64,000 nt of DNA, taken from contig NZ_JBOCEG010000002.1 of NCBI RefSeq assembly GCF_050586465.1, positions 248,001 to 312,000 on the forward strand, given 5' to 3'. The notes under the pieces are model-generated. The model was not told where the DNA came from, searched no databases, and was given only the letters and a program-made list of their open reading frames with translations. The stretch is from CAJXYS01 sp913063035. GTDB lineage: Bacteria > Pseudomonadota > Alphaproteobacteria > Rhodobacterales > Rhodobacteraceae. Made by a program: the position numbers and the translations under genes. Every line of letters starts with the position of its first letter. Positions within the stretch are counted from its first letter, which is position 1. Shown here in pieces: positions 1 through 7,432 of this stretch.

Positions 1-1
1 A

Positions 2-289
2 ATGACCGAACGCGAGGAATACATCGCCAAGACCAAGGCGAAGATCGACCAGTGGAACGCCGAGATCGAGAAGATGAAGGCCAAGGTCGACGAGGCGCAG
101 GCCGATGCGAAGATCGAGTATCAGAAACAGCTCGACGAGATGCGGACCCGCCGGGACGAGGCCGAGGAGCGTCTGAAAAAGATGCGCGACGCCAGCGACG
201 AGGCCTGGGGCGACATGAAGGCCGGTTTCGACCGGGCCTGGGACAGTATTTCCGAGGCCTTCAACACAGCCATGGCACGCTTCAAGTAA
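2..289 (+). CDS. sll1863-family coiled-coil stress protein
   Basis: A 95-residue, very charged protein with no signal peptide or membrane segment. Almost all of it is predicted long helix rich in Glu, Lys, Asp and Ala. It ends in an aromatic motif, AWGDMKAGFDRAWDSISEAF, near residues 68-87. The pattern matches the small coiled-coil family I know as sll1863 stress-response proteins, whose mechanism is unknown. The ATG lies two bases from the window edge, so the ribosome binding site and any longer start cannot be seen. It is followed after 14 bases by an exported protein with a similar C-terminal motif, so the two are probably co-transcribed. Confidence 0.7.
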   Translation: MTEREEYIAKTKAKIDQWNAEIEKMKAKVDEAQADAKIEYQKQLDEMRTRRDEAEERLKKMRDASDEAWGDMKAGFDRAWDSISEAFNTAMARFK

Positions 290-303
290 GGAGGGCCGAC
301 AGG

Positions 304-762
304 ATGCTCAGAACATCGGTTTACGGGCTCGCCGCCGCCACGGCGGTCGCCCTCGCCGCGCCGCAGGCGCGCGCGCAGAACGACGATCCCTTCACCACGC
401 CGGAGGAGATCCGCGCCGAGGTGTCCGACGCGATGGACGCCATCGCGGCCTATTCCGTGCAGGAACGCGACCAGGCGCTGGCCACGGCGCAGGCGGCGCT
501 GACCCGCCTGGACGCGGTGATCGAGCGGCGCGAACAAGCGCTGCGCGAGAACTGGGCGGACATGTCCGACGCCGCGCGGGAAACGGCGCGCGAGAGCATG
601 CGCGATCTGCGTGCCGCGCGCACCGGCCTCGCGGAACGCTACGGCGCGCTTCAGGCGGGCGCGGGCAGCGCCTGGGACGAACTGAGAGACGGCTTCACCG
701 GCGCCTGGGACGCCTTCGCCGAAGCGTGGCGGCCGGCCGCGCCGGGGGCCGAGGCCGACTGA
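304..762 (+). CDS. Exported coiled-coil protein, relative of the upstream gene
   Basis: A 152-residue hypothetical protein. Residues 1-24 form a clear Sec signal peptide ending APQARA|QND, so the mature protein is periplasmic. The rest is alpha-helical and rich in Ala, Arg and Glu. The end, SAWDELRDGFTGAWDAFAEA, echoes the C-terminal motif of the preceding cytoplasmic protein. The start chosen is the ATG at 304, preceded by GGAGG. An upstream in-frame ATG would remove the signal peptide and overlap the previous gene. Function is unknown; a periplasmic counterpart of the stress protein is my inference. Confidence 0.7.
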   Translation: MLRTSVYGLAAATAVALAAPQARAQNDDPFTTPEEIRAEVSDAMDAIAAYSVQERDQALATAQAALTRLDAVIERREQALRENWADMSDAARETARESMRDLRAARTGLAERYGALQAGAGSAWDELRDGFTGAWDAFAEAWRPAAPGAEAD

Positions 763-924
763 CCGCCGGGGCAGGGCGGCGGCGCGCCACGATTGCGCGA
801 GGCGCCCGCACCGTCTATGACCACGGCGCGCGCACCCGGATGCGGGGCCGGCGACGGCCGGCGATCCCGCGCCGGCACGCCGCGCGACAGTCGACCGACC
901 GCCACGCCACGGGATCCCGCGCGC

Positions 925-1932
925 ATGACCGCGACAGCACGAAACGCCGCCCGCTTCTCCGTCGCGCCGATGATGGAATGGACGGACCGGCATTGCCGGT
1001 ATCTCCACCGGCTCATGACGCGGCATGCGCTTCTTTACACGGAAATGGTCACCGCACCCGCGCTGGCCCGCGGGGGGGCGACGCATCTGCTGGCCTTTGA
1101 CCCGGCCGAGCACCCGGTGGCGCTGCAGCTCGGCGGGTCGGATCCCGCGGAGCTCGCGACCGCGACCCGCATCGGGGCGGAGTTCGGCTATGACGAGATC
1201 AACCTCAATGTCGGCTGTCCCTCGGACCGGGTGCAGTCGGGCTGCTTCGGCGCGGTGCTGATGGAACGGCCGGCGCTCGTCGCCGAGTGTTGCGCCGCGA
1301 TGATCGGCGCGGCCGGCGCGACCGAGGTCACCGTCAAGTGCCGGATCGGCGTCGACGACCAGGACCCGCGCGAGACCCTGCCGCGGTTTCTCGAAACGGT
1401 GGCCGGCGCGGGGGTGCGCCGGGTCACGATCCACGCGCGCAAGGCCTGGCTTCAGGGGCTGAGCCCCAGGGAGAACCGGGACATCCCGCCGCTCGACTAC
1501 CCGCTGGTGATCGAGATGAAGCGCGCCTTCCCCGATCTGCATATCTCGATCAATGGCGGGATCACCGGGATCGCGCAGGCGCAAGCCCTGCTGGAGGCGG
1601 GGCTCGACGGCGTCATGGTGGGCCGTGCCGCCTATCACGATCCCGCGTCGATCCTGCCGCAGGTGGACGCTGCGTTCTTCGGGGGCGCGCCGGGTCCAGC
1701 CGCCGAGGAGGTCGTGCGGCGGATGCTGCCCTATATCGCGCGCCACCTGGACGAAGGCGGACGGCTCAACCAGGTCACCCGGCACATGCTGGGCCTCTTC
1801 GCGGGGCGTCCGGGCGCCCGGGCATGGCGGCGCATCCTCTCGGAGCGGGCTCACCGCCCCGGCGCCGGGACCGAGGTGGTCGAGGAGGCGCTGTCCCGGC
1901 TCGCCCCCGCCGGCGCCCCGGCCGCGGGCTGA
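925..1932 (+). CDS. dusA: tRNA-dihydrouridine synthase A
   Basis: A 335-residue FMN enzyme that uses NADPH to reduce uridines in the tRNA D-loop to dihydrouridine. It shows the Dus TIM-barrel signature: SVAPMMEWTDRHCRY near the N-terminus and NLNVGCPS with the catalytic Cys at about residue 98. The phosphate-binding part of the barrel, NGGI and VMVGRAAY, lies further on. Length fits DusA. An in-frame ATG at 793 would add a Pro/Arg/Thr-rich leader with no homology feel, so the ATG at 925 is preferred although its ribosome binding site is weak. The 162 bases before it show nothing recognisable. Confidence 0.93.
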   Translation: MTATARNAARFSVAPMMEWTDRHCRYLHRLMTRHALLYTEMVTAPALARGGATHLLAFDPAEHPVALQLGGSDPAELATATRIGAEFGYDEINLNVGCPSDRVQSGCFGAVLMERPALVAECCAAMIGAAGATEVTVKCRIGVDDQDPRETLPRFLETVAGAGVRRVTIHARKAWLQGLSPRENRDIPPLDYPLVIEMKRAFPDLHISINGGITGIAQAQALLEAGLDGVMVGRAAYHDPASILPQVDAAFFGGAPGPAAEEVVRRMLPYIARHLDEGGRLNQVTRHMLGLFAGRPGARAWRRILSERAHRPGAGTEVVEEALSRLAPAGAPAAG

Positions 1933-2004
1933 GGTCCGCGGACCGGCTCTGGCCTTTCCCCGCGCTTCGTGCCACCTAGGCATCGAGATCCGGAGGGGAA
2001 ACCG

Positions 2005-2829
2005 ATGCCAGAACTGTCCGACGTCCTGCCGATGCTGGCGCTGCTGCTGGCGATCGGCGCCTTTGCGGGGGTCATCGCCGGGATGCTCGGCGTGGGCGGC
2101 GGGATCATCCTGGTGCCGGCCTTCTACTTCGCCTTCGCGGGGCTCGGCTATGACAGCCCGCAGCTGATGCAGATCTGCCTCGCGACCTCGCTGGCGACGA
2201 TCGTCGTGACCTCGGTGCGCTCGGTGCTGAGCCACAACCGCAAGGGCGCGGTGGACTGGGACATCCTGCGCGGCTGGGCGCCGGGTATCGCGCTCGGCGC
2301 GGTGGCGGGGGTGGTCGCCGCGACCTGGCTGCAATCGAGCACGCTGATGGGGGTGTTCGGCTGTCTCGGAATCGTCATCGGCCTCTATCTCGGGCTCGGC
2401 CGCGAGAGCTGGCGCCTGGGCAACGGCATGCCGCGCGGCGCCCGGCGCGCGGCGCTGTCGCCGGCGGTGGGCTTTCTTTCGGTGCTGATGGGGATCGGCG
2501 GCGGCTCCTTCGGGGTGCCGCTGATGAGCCTCTACGGCGTGCCGATCCACCGCGCGGTGGCGACGGCGGCGGGGTTCGGCGTGATCATCGCAGTGCCGTC
2601 CGTGGCTGGGTTCCTGCTGGTCGGCGCGCCCGAGGCGGGGCGCCCGCCCTTCACCGTGGGGCATGTGAACCTCGTGGCCTTTGCCGTCGTGATCGCGATG
2701 ACGCTGATCACCACGCCCTGGGGGGTGCGGCTGGCCCACGCCATGGACCCGCGGCCGCTGAAGCGGGTCTTCGCCGTGTTCCTGGTCGTCGTGGCCCTCA
2801 ACATGCTGCGTGAGGCATGGCTGGTCTGA
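2005..2829 (+). CDS. TauE/SafE-family membrane permease
   Basis: A 274-residue inner-membrane protein with about eight hydrophobic segments. It has the duplicated family motif, GMLGVGGGIILVP near residue 27 and MGIGGGSFGVP near 162. TauE/SafE (DUF81) proteins are thought to export or import sulfonates, sulfite or other small organic anions; the substrate cannot be read here. The ATG at 2005 has a good GGAGGGG site upstream and is preferred to the in-frame ATG at 1969. The next gene starts inside its end with a 13-base overlap. Confidence 0.85.
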   Translation: MPELSDVLPMLALLLAIGAFAGVIAGMLGVGGGIILVPAFYFAFAGLGYDSPQLMQICLATSLATIVVTSVRSVLSHNRKGAVDWDILRGWAPGIALGAVAGVVAATWLQSSTLMGVFGCLGIVIGLYLGLGRESWRLGNGMPRGARRAALSPAVGFLSVLMGIGGGSFGVPLMSLYGVPIHRAVATAAGFGVIIAVPSVAGFLLVGAPEAGRPPFTVGHVNLVAFAVVIAMTLITTPWGVRLAHAMDPRPLKRVFAVFLVVVALNMLREAWLV

Positions 2830-3620
2830 GAGAGAGATTCCTATCCCGCGGCTGGGTGCGCTTCGACGCGGACCCGGCGCTGGCGGGCTGGGTGGCGGCG
2901 GTGGCGCCGTGGGCCCGCCGGGTGGCGTCGGACCCGCAGGCGCGGGCGGACTGGCTGCGCTGCGGCGGCACCTGGTTCGCCGGTGTCGGCGTGCTCGGCA
3001 ACGCGCCGGACGGCGCGGTGGCGGATAGCGGTCCGCTGCGCGGACAGGCCGTCGATTTCATCCATGCGGCGCTGGGCTTCGACGACATCGCCTGGGACGC
3101 CGGCCAGCTGTCGGTCTGCTACCCCGGCTACCCGCAACCCTGGGCGGCGGAGTCAGAGGCGGCCTATCGTTTTCGGCTCAGGCGCGATGCCGCGCATCTT
3201 GACGGGCTGCTGCCCGTGGGACCGGACCGGCGGCGCATGCTGCGCGAGCATCATGGCTTCATCCTCGGGATCCCGCTGGCCGAGACGGATCCGGGCGCGG
3301 CCCCGCTCGTCGTCTGGGAAGGCAGCCACGAGGTCATCCGCGCGGCCTTCCGCGCGGCCTTCGCCGGCGTGGCGCCGGAGACCTGGCGCGACACCGACGT
3401 CACCGAGATCTACCAGGCGACCCGCCAGCGCATTTTCGAGATCTGCCCGCGGGTGCCGGTCCATGCCCGGCCCGGCGAGGCCTATGTCGTGCACCGGCTG
3501 GCGCTGCACGGGGTGGCGCCCTGGGCGGCCGGCGCCACGGCCCCGCCGGAGGGGCGCATGATCGCCTATTTCCGTCCCGAACCGTCCTGGGGTCCGGCCG
3601 ACTGGCTGGAGTCCCCCTGA
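2817..3620 (+). CDS. Phytanoyl-CoA dioxygenase-like protein
   Basis: A 267-residue soluble protein resembling the double-stranded beta-helix Fe(II)/2-oxoglutarate oxygenases of the phytanoyl-CoA dioxygenase group. Possible iron ligands are in REHHGFILG (about residue 141) and in the later VHRLALHG (about residue 224). An Arg/Tyr-rich strand, RMIAYFRPE, near the end could bind 2-oxoglutarate. The facial triad is not cleanly resolved by eye and the substrate is unknown. It overlaps the TauE/SafE gene by 13 bases, so the two are likely translated together. Confidence 0.6.
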   Translation: MAGLRERFLSRGWVRFDADPALAGWVAAVAPWARRVASDPQARADWLRCGGTWFAGVGVLGNAPDGAVADSGPLRGQAVDFIHAALGFDDIAWDAGQLSVCYPGYPQPWAAESEAAYRFRLRRDAAHLDGLLPVGPDRRRMLREHHGFILGIPLAETDPGAAPLVVWEGSHEVIRAAFRAAFAGVAPETWRDTDVTEIYQATRQRIFEICPRVPVHARPGEAYVVHRLALHGVAPWAAGATAPPEGRMIAYFRPEPSWGPADWLESP

Positions 3621-3632
3621 CCGGGCGCGCGC

Positions 3633-5168
3633 CTAGAGCGCCGCGTCGGCCGCGGCCTTGCCGCCCACCATCACGCCGGTAAAGCCGCCCGTACCCGCCC
3701 AGGCCGAGCCGAGGAAGAGCCCCGGTATCGTGGTGTCGACCTTGGTGGGCGGCTTCGGCATGCCCGCGGGGGCATCCGGGGCGAACCCGTAGACCGCGCC
3801 GCCCGGCGTGCCCATCCAGTGCGCCATGGTGCGGGCCGTCGCCAGATCCGAGAGCCGCACAGCCTGCGCGAACCCCGGCCATTCGCGGTCGAGCCGACCG
3901 ATGAGCGCGTCGAGCCACGCGGTCTTCCGGGCCGCGTAGGCCGCGTCCGACAGCCCCTCCCAGTTGTCCAGCCGGTCGAGCGCGGCCACCGCGACCGGTG
4001 CAGGGCCGGGTCCGGGCAGTCCCGCATCGATCCGGCCGTAATCCACCACCGTCAGCGGCGGCAGCCGGTCCGGCCGCGGGTCGTCACCGATCAGCGCCGC
4101 GGCGTCTTTCAGGTCGCGCAGCCCGGTCATCCAGTCCGGCACCAGCACCGTGGAATAGGCGGTCAGGCCCAGGTCCGCGGCCGGGCGCGTCAGCGCGAAA
4201 CTCGCCTGCATCAGCGTCAGCGATCGCGTCTTGCCGTCATACGGCGCGAGGAACGCGGCGCGCCGGTCCGCCGGCAGCATGTCGGCCAGCTGCTCGGGCG
4301 CGCAGCCCGCGAAGACGATCGGGGCGCGGGCCGTCTGCAGGCCGCCATGGGAGTCGCGATAGACCACGCCGGCGGCCCGGCCTTCGGTGTCGAGAAGGAT
4401 TTCGTGGACGGTGCGGCCCGCGCGCGTCTGCCCGCCGGCCGCGCGGATGACGTCGAGCAGGGCCCTGACCAGGACCGTGGACCCGCCGCGGATGAAATAC
4501 CCGCCGTGGCGGTAGTATTCGCCCTGCGCGACCGCGAAGAAGGTCCACCAGAGCCGGTCGGGATCGTCGTGGTAATAGGCCAGGTTGGGCACCAGCGCCG
4601 CCTTGACGGTCTCGTCCGCGCCGAAATGGCGATCGAGCATCTCGCTGAGCGAGCGGCCGAAATCGCGCCCGGCATGGCGGAGGTCCGACAGGATCTCCGG
4701 GCCGTGCCTGACCCACCAGCCGAGCCCGCCGCGATGCGCCGTGAGGCTGAGGAGATGCCGGATATGCTCGAGATCGTCGAGGAACGCGCGCACCGCGGCG
4801 GCATGCTGCGGGAACCGGTCCGCCACGGCGGCCGCGATGGCGTCGTAGCCATGCGGCAGGGTGAAGGGCGCGCCGAGCGCGGTGGCCCGCACCTCGTGCA
4901 GTTCGGGGACCGGAACGAAGGTGACGCGGTCGAAGAGATCCAGCGCGCGGAAGACTTCTTCCTTCACGTCGCCGTCCCTGGGCGCGGTGGTCTCGTGCAG
5001 CGCTGTCTCGAAAACCTGGCCCTCGCGGATGAAGCGGCTGGCCGCACCGCCGAAGCTCTCCATCCGTTCCAGCATCAGCACCCGGTGGCCGGCCTTGGCA
5101 TAGAGCGCACCTGCCGTCGCGGCCCCGAGGCCGGAGCCGATCACAACGGCATCGAATGTTTCGGACAT
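3633..5168 (-). CDS. CrtI-like NAD(P)/FAD-dependent oxidoreductase
   Basis: A 511-residue flavoprotein of the phytoene desaturase/retinol saturase superfamily. The N-terminal dinucleotide fold is VIGSGLGAATAGALYAKAG at about residues 9-27, followed by LERMESFGGAA. The C-terminal FAD-binding end contains IPGLFLGSAWAGTGGFTGVM. No crtB, crtY or other carotenoid genes are adjacent, so a role in carotenoid synthesis is not established. The ATG at 5168 is preferred to a GTG at 5186 because GGGAG lies at proper spacing. An FNR-type palindrome sits about 70-80 bases upstream, suggesting oxygen-linked control. Confidence 0.8.
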   Translation of the reverse strand: MSETFDAVVIGSGLGAATAGALYAKAGHRVLMLERMESFGGAASRFIREGQVFETALHETTAPRDGDVKEEVFRALDLFDRVTFVPVPELHEVRATALGAPFTLPHGYDAIAAAVADRFPQHAAAVRAFLDDLEHIRHLLSLTAHRGGLGWWVRHGPEILSDLRHAGRDFGRSLSEMLDRHFGADETVKAALVPNLAYYHDDPDRLWWTFFAVAQGEYYRHGGYFIRGGSTVLVRALLDVIRAAGGQTRAGRTVHEILLDTEGRAAGVVYRDSHGGLQTARAPIVFAGCAPEQLADMLPADRRAAFLAPYDGKTRSLTLMQASFALTRPAADLGLTAYSTVLVPDWMTGLRDLKDAAALIGDDPRPDRLPPLTVVDYGRIDAGLPGPGPAPVAVAALDRLDNWEGLSDAAYAARKTAWLDALIGRLDREWPGFAQAVRLSDLATARTMAHWMGTPGGAVYGFAPDAPAGMPKPPTKVDTTIPGLFLGSAWAGTGGFTGVMVGGKAAADAAL

Positions 5169-5236
5169 CTTCTTGAACTCCCGCACTGGTTACACGTGTC
5201 TCCGGACCATGTAGCCACGCGGGGCTTCGCCTGGAT

Positions 5237-5250
5237 TTGACCTATGTCAA
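5237..5250 (-). promoter_or_regulatory. FNR/FnrL-type box, TTGAC-N4-GTCAA
   Basis: A perfect 5-bp inverted repeat with a four-base spacer lies between the DUF1289 gene and the CrtI-like gene. FNR-family regulators such as FnrL and FnrP bind TTGAT-N4-ATCAA and variants with C/G at the inner position. Its centre is about 75 bases upstream of the ATG at 5168. A class II activator position would put the transcript start near 5202. A weak -10-like TACATG is in the right area. Confidence 0.5.
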
Positions 5251-5261
5251 TTGTCTTAACA

Positions 5262-5501
5262 TCAGCCCTGGCCCTGTCGCCGGGTGGCCCGGCCGCCGCG
5301 CCGGGTGCGCAGCCGGCTGGCGCGGCCGGGCAGCTCTTCCATGATCCGGCGGCGTTCCTCGGCGGCGAGGCGCGACCACTGGGTGATCTCGTCGATGCTG
5401 CGATAGCAGCCGACGCAGATCCGCGCCTCGGGATGCACCACGCAGACGGAAGTGCACGGGCTGTCCACCTCGTCGCGTTTCCAGACCGGGTCGTCGTTCA
5501 T
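5262..5501 (-). CDS. DUF1289 family protein
   Basis: A 79-residue protein with the DUF1289 cysteine pattern CTSVC...CVGCYRSIDE (residues 16-37), which looks like a metal or Fe-S site. The C-terminus is very basic (RTRRGGRATRRQGQG). Function is unknown. The ATG overlaps the ruvX stop as ATGA, which fixes the start and shows translational coupling with ruvX. Confidence 0.8.
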   Translation of the reverse strand: MNDDPVWKRDEVDSPCTSVCVVHPEARICVGCYRSIDEITQWSRLAAEERRRIMEELPGRASRLRTRRGGRATRRQGQG

Positions 5502-5986
5502 CGTTCCGCGGGCCTCATGTTGCGCATGCGATCCAGTACCCCCTGAAGGATATAGGCCGCGGCCACGTGGTCGATAACCTCCGCGCGACGTTTCCGTGTC
5601 GTATCCGCCTCGAGCAGCGCCCGTTCGGCCGCCACGGTCGAGAGCCGTTCGTCCCAGAACCCGATCGGCAGGTCGGTCAGGCGCGACAGGTTGCGGGCGA
5701 AGGCCCGGGTGGACTGGCAGCGCGGCCCCTCGGACCCGTCCATGTTGCGCGGCAGGCCCAGCACCAGCCCGCCCACCTCCCGGTTCCCGGCGATGGCCAG
5801 AAGCCGCTCGGCATCCAGGGTGAATTTCCGGCGGCGGATCGTCTCGAGCGGCGTCGCCACCGACCAGAGCGTGTCCGAGATCGCGACACCGATGGTCTTT
5901 TCGCCGAGATCGAGCCCCAAGAGCGGGCGCATCCGCGGAAGCGCGGCCGCGAAGGCCTCGATGTCGTCGACCGGGGCCGGGGTCAC
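5498..5986 (-). CDS. ruvX: Holliday junction resolvase-like protein RuvX (YqgF)
   Basis: A 162-residue member of the RuvX/YqgF family of RNase H-fold nucleases, linked to 16S rRNA 5'-end maturation and possibly Holliday-junction resolution. The RNase H core begins LLGLDLGEKTIGVAISD, with the first catalytic Asp near residue 26. The later acidic motifs are DERLSTVAAER and EVIDHVAAAYIL. It starts at a GTG that overlaps the ccmI stop as GTGA; no ATG fits. About 18 residues precede the conserved core, slightly long for the family. Confidence 0.9.
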   Translation of the reverse strand: MTPAPVDDIEAFAAALPRMRPLLGLDLGEKTIGVAISDTLWSVATPLETIRRRKFTLDAERLLAIAGNREVGGLVLGLPRNMDGSEGPRCQSTRAFARNLSRLTDLPIGFWDERLSTVAAERALLEADTTRKRRAEVIDHVAAAYILQGVLDRMRNMRPAER

Positions 5987-7224
5987 TCCGCGACCCCGGC
6001 CTGCCGGGCGGCGGCGCGGATCTGCGCCAGGCCCTCTGGGTCGGCCGCGAATTTCGCCTGCGCTTCCTGCCAGATCGCGGCGGCGCGCTCGGTCTCGCCC
6101 AGCACGCCATAGGCACCGATCAGCCGGGCCCATTCGCTGGCCGAGCCGCCTTCGGCCGCCAGGCGGTCGTTGAGCTGCCCGACCATGCCGCGGATCATCG
6201 CGTCGCGATCCTCGGCGCTCATGTCTCCGGCGGCCTCGATATCCGCCTGGCTGGGGCCGGGCGCGGCCGGCCCGGGCTGCGGCGCGGGGGGCAGCGTGTA
6301 ATTCTCTCCCGCGAGCCGGGCGATATCCTCGATCTGCGAGCGGATCGGGCCGACCCAGGGCGCATCCGGCTGGCTGTCCTGCAGCAGGCCCCGCCAGAGA
6401 CGGAACGCCCGGTCGTAGCGGCCCGACTGGGCGAACATCAGGCCGGAATAATAGCGCGCGGTCGGGTTTTCCTCGTCGCGCGACAGCGCCGCGCCGAGCG
6501 CGCGCTCGGCCTCGGGCGAGACGTAGCCGTTCACCGCAAGGATCATCAGTTCGGCCAGTTCGGCGTAATCCTGCGCGGTGGCGGTGTCGCCCCTGGCGGC
6601 GATCACCCGCCCCTTGGCGGCGTATGCGGCGCGGAAATTCCCGAGCGCGGCCTCGTGCCGGGCGAGCAGCGCGTTGCCGCGCATGTCGTCGGGGCGCTCG
6701 GCCACCGTGGCGCGCAGCTGGCGCACCAGCTCGAGATAGCGGTCGCTCGCCCCCTCGGGCAGGCGCTCCACCTCGGGAACGTTGGATTCCGCCTCTTGCT
6801 GGGTCGGGCGGTTGGTGCGGCTCTCCTCGATCGCGGCGAGACGGCCGGCCAGCGGCACGTCCTGCGCGCCGGGCACGCCCATGACCAGATAGAGCCCCAC
6901 ACCGCCCCCGATCACGACCAGCGCGGTCAGGGCGCTGGCGACCGCCGTGAGCCTGGGCGGCGCGCCCCCGGTGCCGCCCGCGTCCTTCAGCGCGCGGTCG
7001 GCCTCGAGGATCTTGCGCGAGATCTCGATCCGGGCCCGCTCCGCGTCGTCGGCGGACAGCAGCCCGCGCGCGTGGTCGCGTTCCACTTCGCGCAGCTGAT
7101 CGCGATAGACCTGCAGGTCGTATGCCGCCGCGGGCGCTGCCGCGTCGCGGGCGCGCAGAAGTGCCAGCACCAGGAAGATCGTCACGATGACCGCAAGGCC
7201 GATGGCCGTCAGCCAGAACCCCAT
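5983..7224 (-). CDS. ccmI: c-type cytochrome biogenesis protein CcmI
   Basis: A 413-residue membrane-anchored TPR protein that chaperones apocytochrome c to the CcmFH heme ligase. Residues 4-22 and about 76-97 are membrane segments. Between them lies the cytoplasmic loop with LQVYRDQLREVERD. After residue 100 comes a periplasmic TPR region followed by a Pro/Ala-rich linker and a last helical repeat. This is the usual CcmI/CycH layout. The ATG at 7224 places the first membrane segment at the N-terminus; a longer frame would add 21 residues before it. No other ccm genes lie next to it. Confidence 0.88.
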   Translation of the reverse strand: MGFWLTAIGLAVIVTIFLVLALLRARDAAAPAAAYDLQVYRDQLREVERDHARGLLSADDAERARIEISRKILEADRALKDAGGTGGAPPRLTAVASALTALVVIGGGVGLYLVMGVPGAQDVPLAGRLAAIEESRTNRPTQQEAESNVPEVERLPEGASDRYLELVRQLRATVAERPDDMRGNALLARHEAALGNFRAAYAAKGRVIAARGDTATAQDYAELAELMILAVNGYVSPEAERALGAALSRDEENPTARYYSGLMFAQSGRYDRAFRLWRGLLQDSQPDAPWVGPIRSQIEDIARLAGENYTLPPAPQPGPAAPGPSQADIEAAGDMSAEDRDAMIRGMVGQLNDRLAAEGGSASEWARLIGAYGVLGETERAAAIWQEAQAKFAADPEGLAQIRAAARQAGVAE

Positions 7225-7306
7225 GAAAGCCTCTCGAATTTGCCTGTTCCGGGTGTAGACCGTCCGGTGCCCCGGCGAAAAGGACAAACCGCCGCAGCCC
7301 GGTCAC

Positions 7307-7364
7307 ATCCGCGACAGGCGCCATGTCGCATCTTCCCATCATTGTGCCGCTGGCTGTCGCGGAT
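7307..7364. repeat. Inverted repeat upstream of soxB
   Basis: ATCCGCGACAG at 7307-7317 is the exact reverse complement of CTGTCGCGGAT at 7354-7364. A third partial copy, ATGTCGCATCT, begins at 7323. The arms are about 47 bp apart centre to centre, too far for a stable hairpin and more like paired regulator half-sites. They lie between divergent ccmI and soxB. Confidence 0.5.
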
Positions 7365-7369
7365 AAAAT
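7342..7369 (+). promoter_or_regulatory. Candidate soxB promoter
   Basis: TTGTGC (7342-7347) is followed after 16 bases by TAAAAT (7364-7369), which matches five of six bases of the -10 consensus. The -35 match is poor. One arm of an 11-bp inverted repeat (7354-7364) lies in the spacer, so a regulator could control this promoter. Confidence 0.4.
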
Positions 7370-7432
7370 GCCCCGCAGTTGCATCAAGAGCCGTCAGCCG
7401 AAGACCGCGCTGACGAGTCGGACGAGAGGCCC

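Noticed and set aside
1933..1944. GGTCCGCGGACC palindrome after dusA
   Set aside because: Short GC palindrome without loop or T tract; common by chance at this base composition.
121..2739. 872-codon open frame on the minus strand
   Set aside because: It runs opposite several well-supported genes, has Arg/His/Pro-rich composition and no motif; long antisense frames are expected at this GC content.
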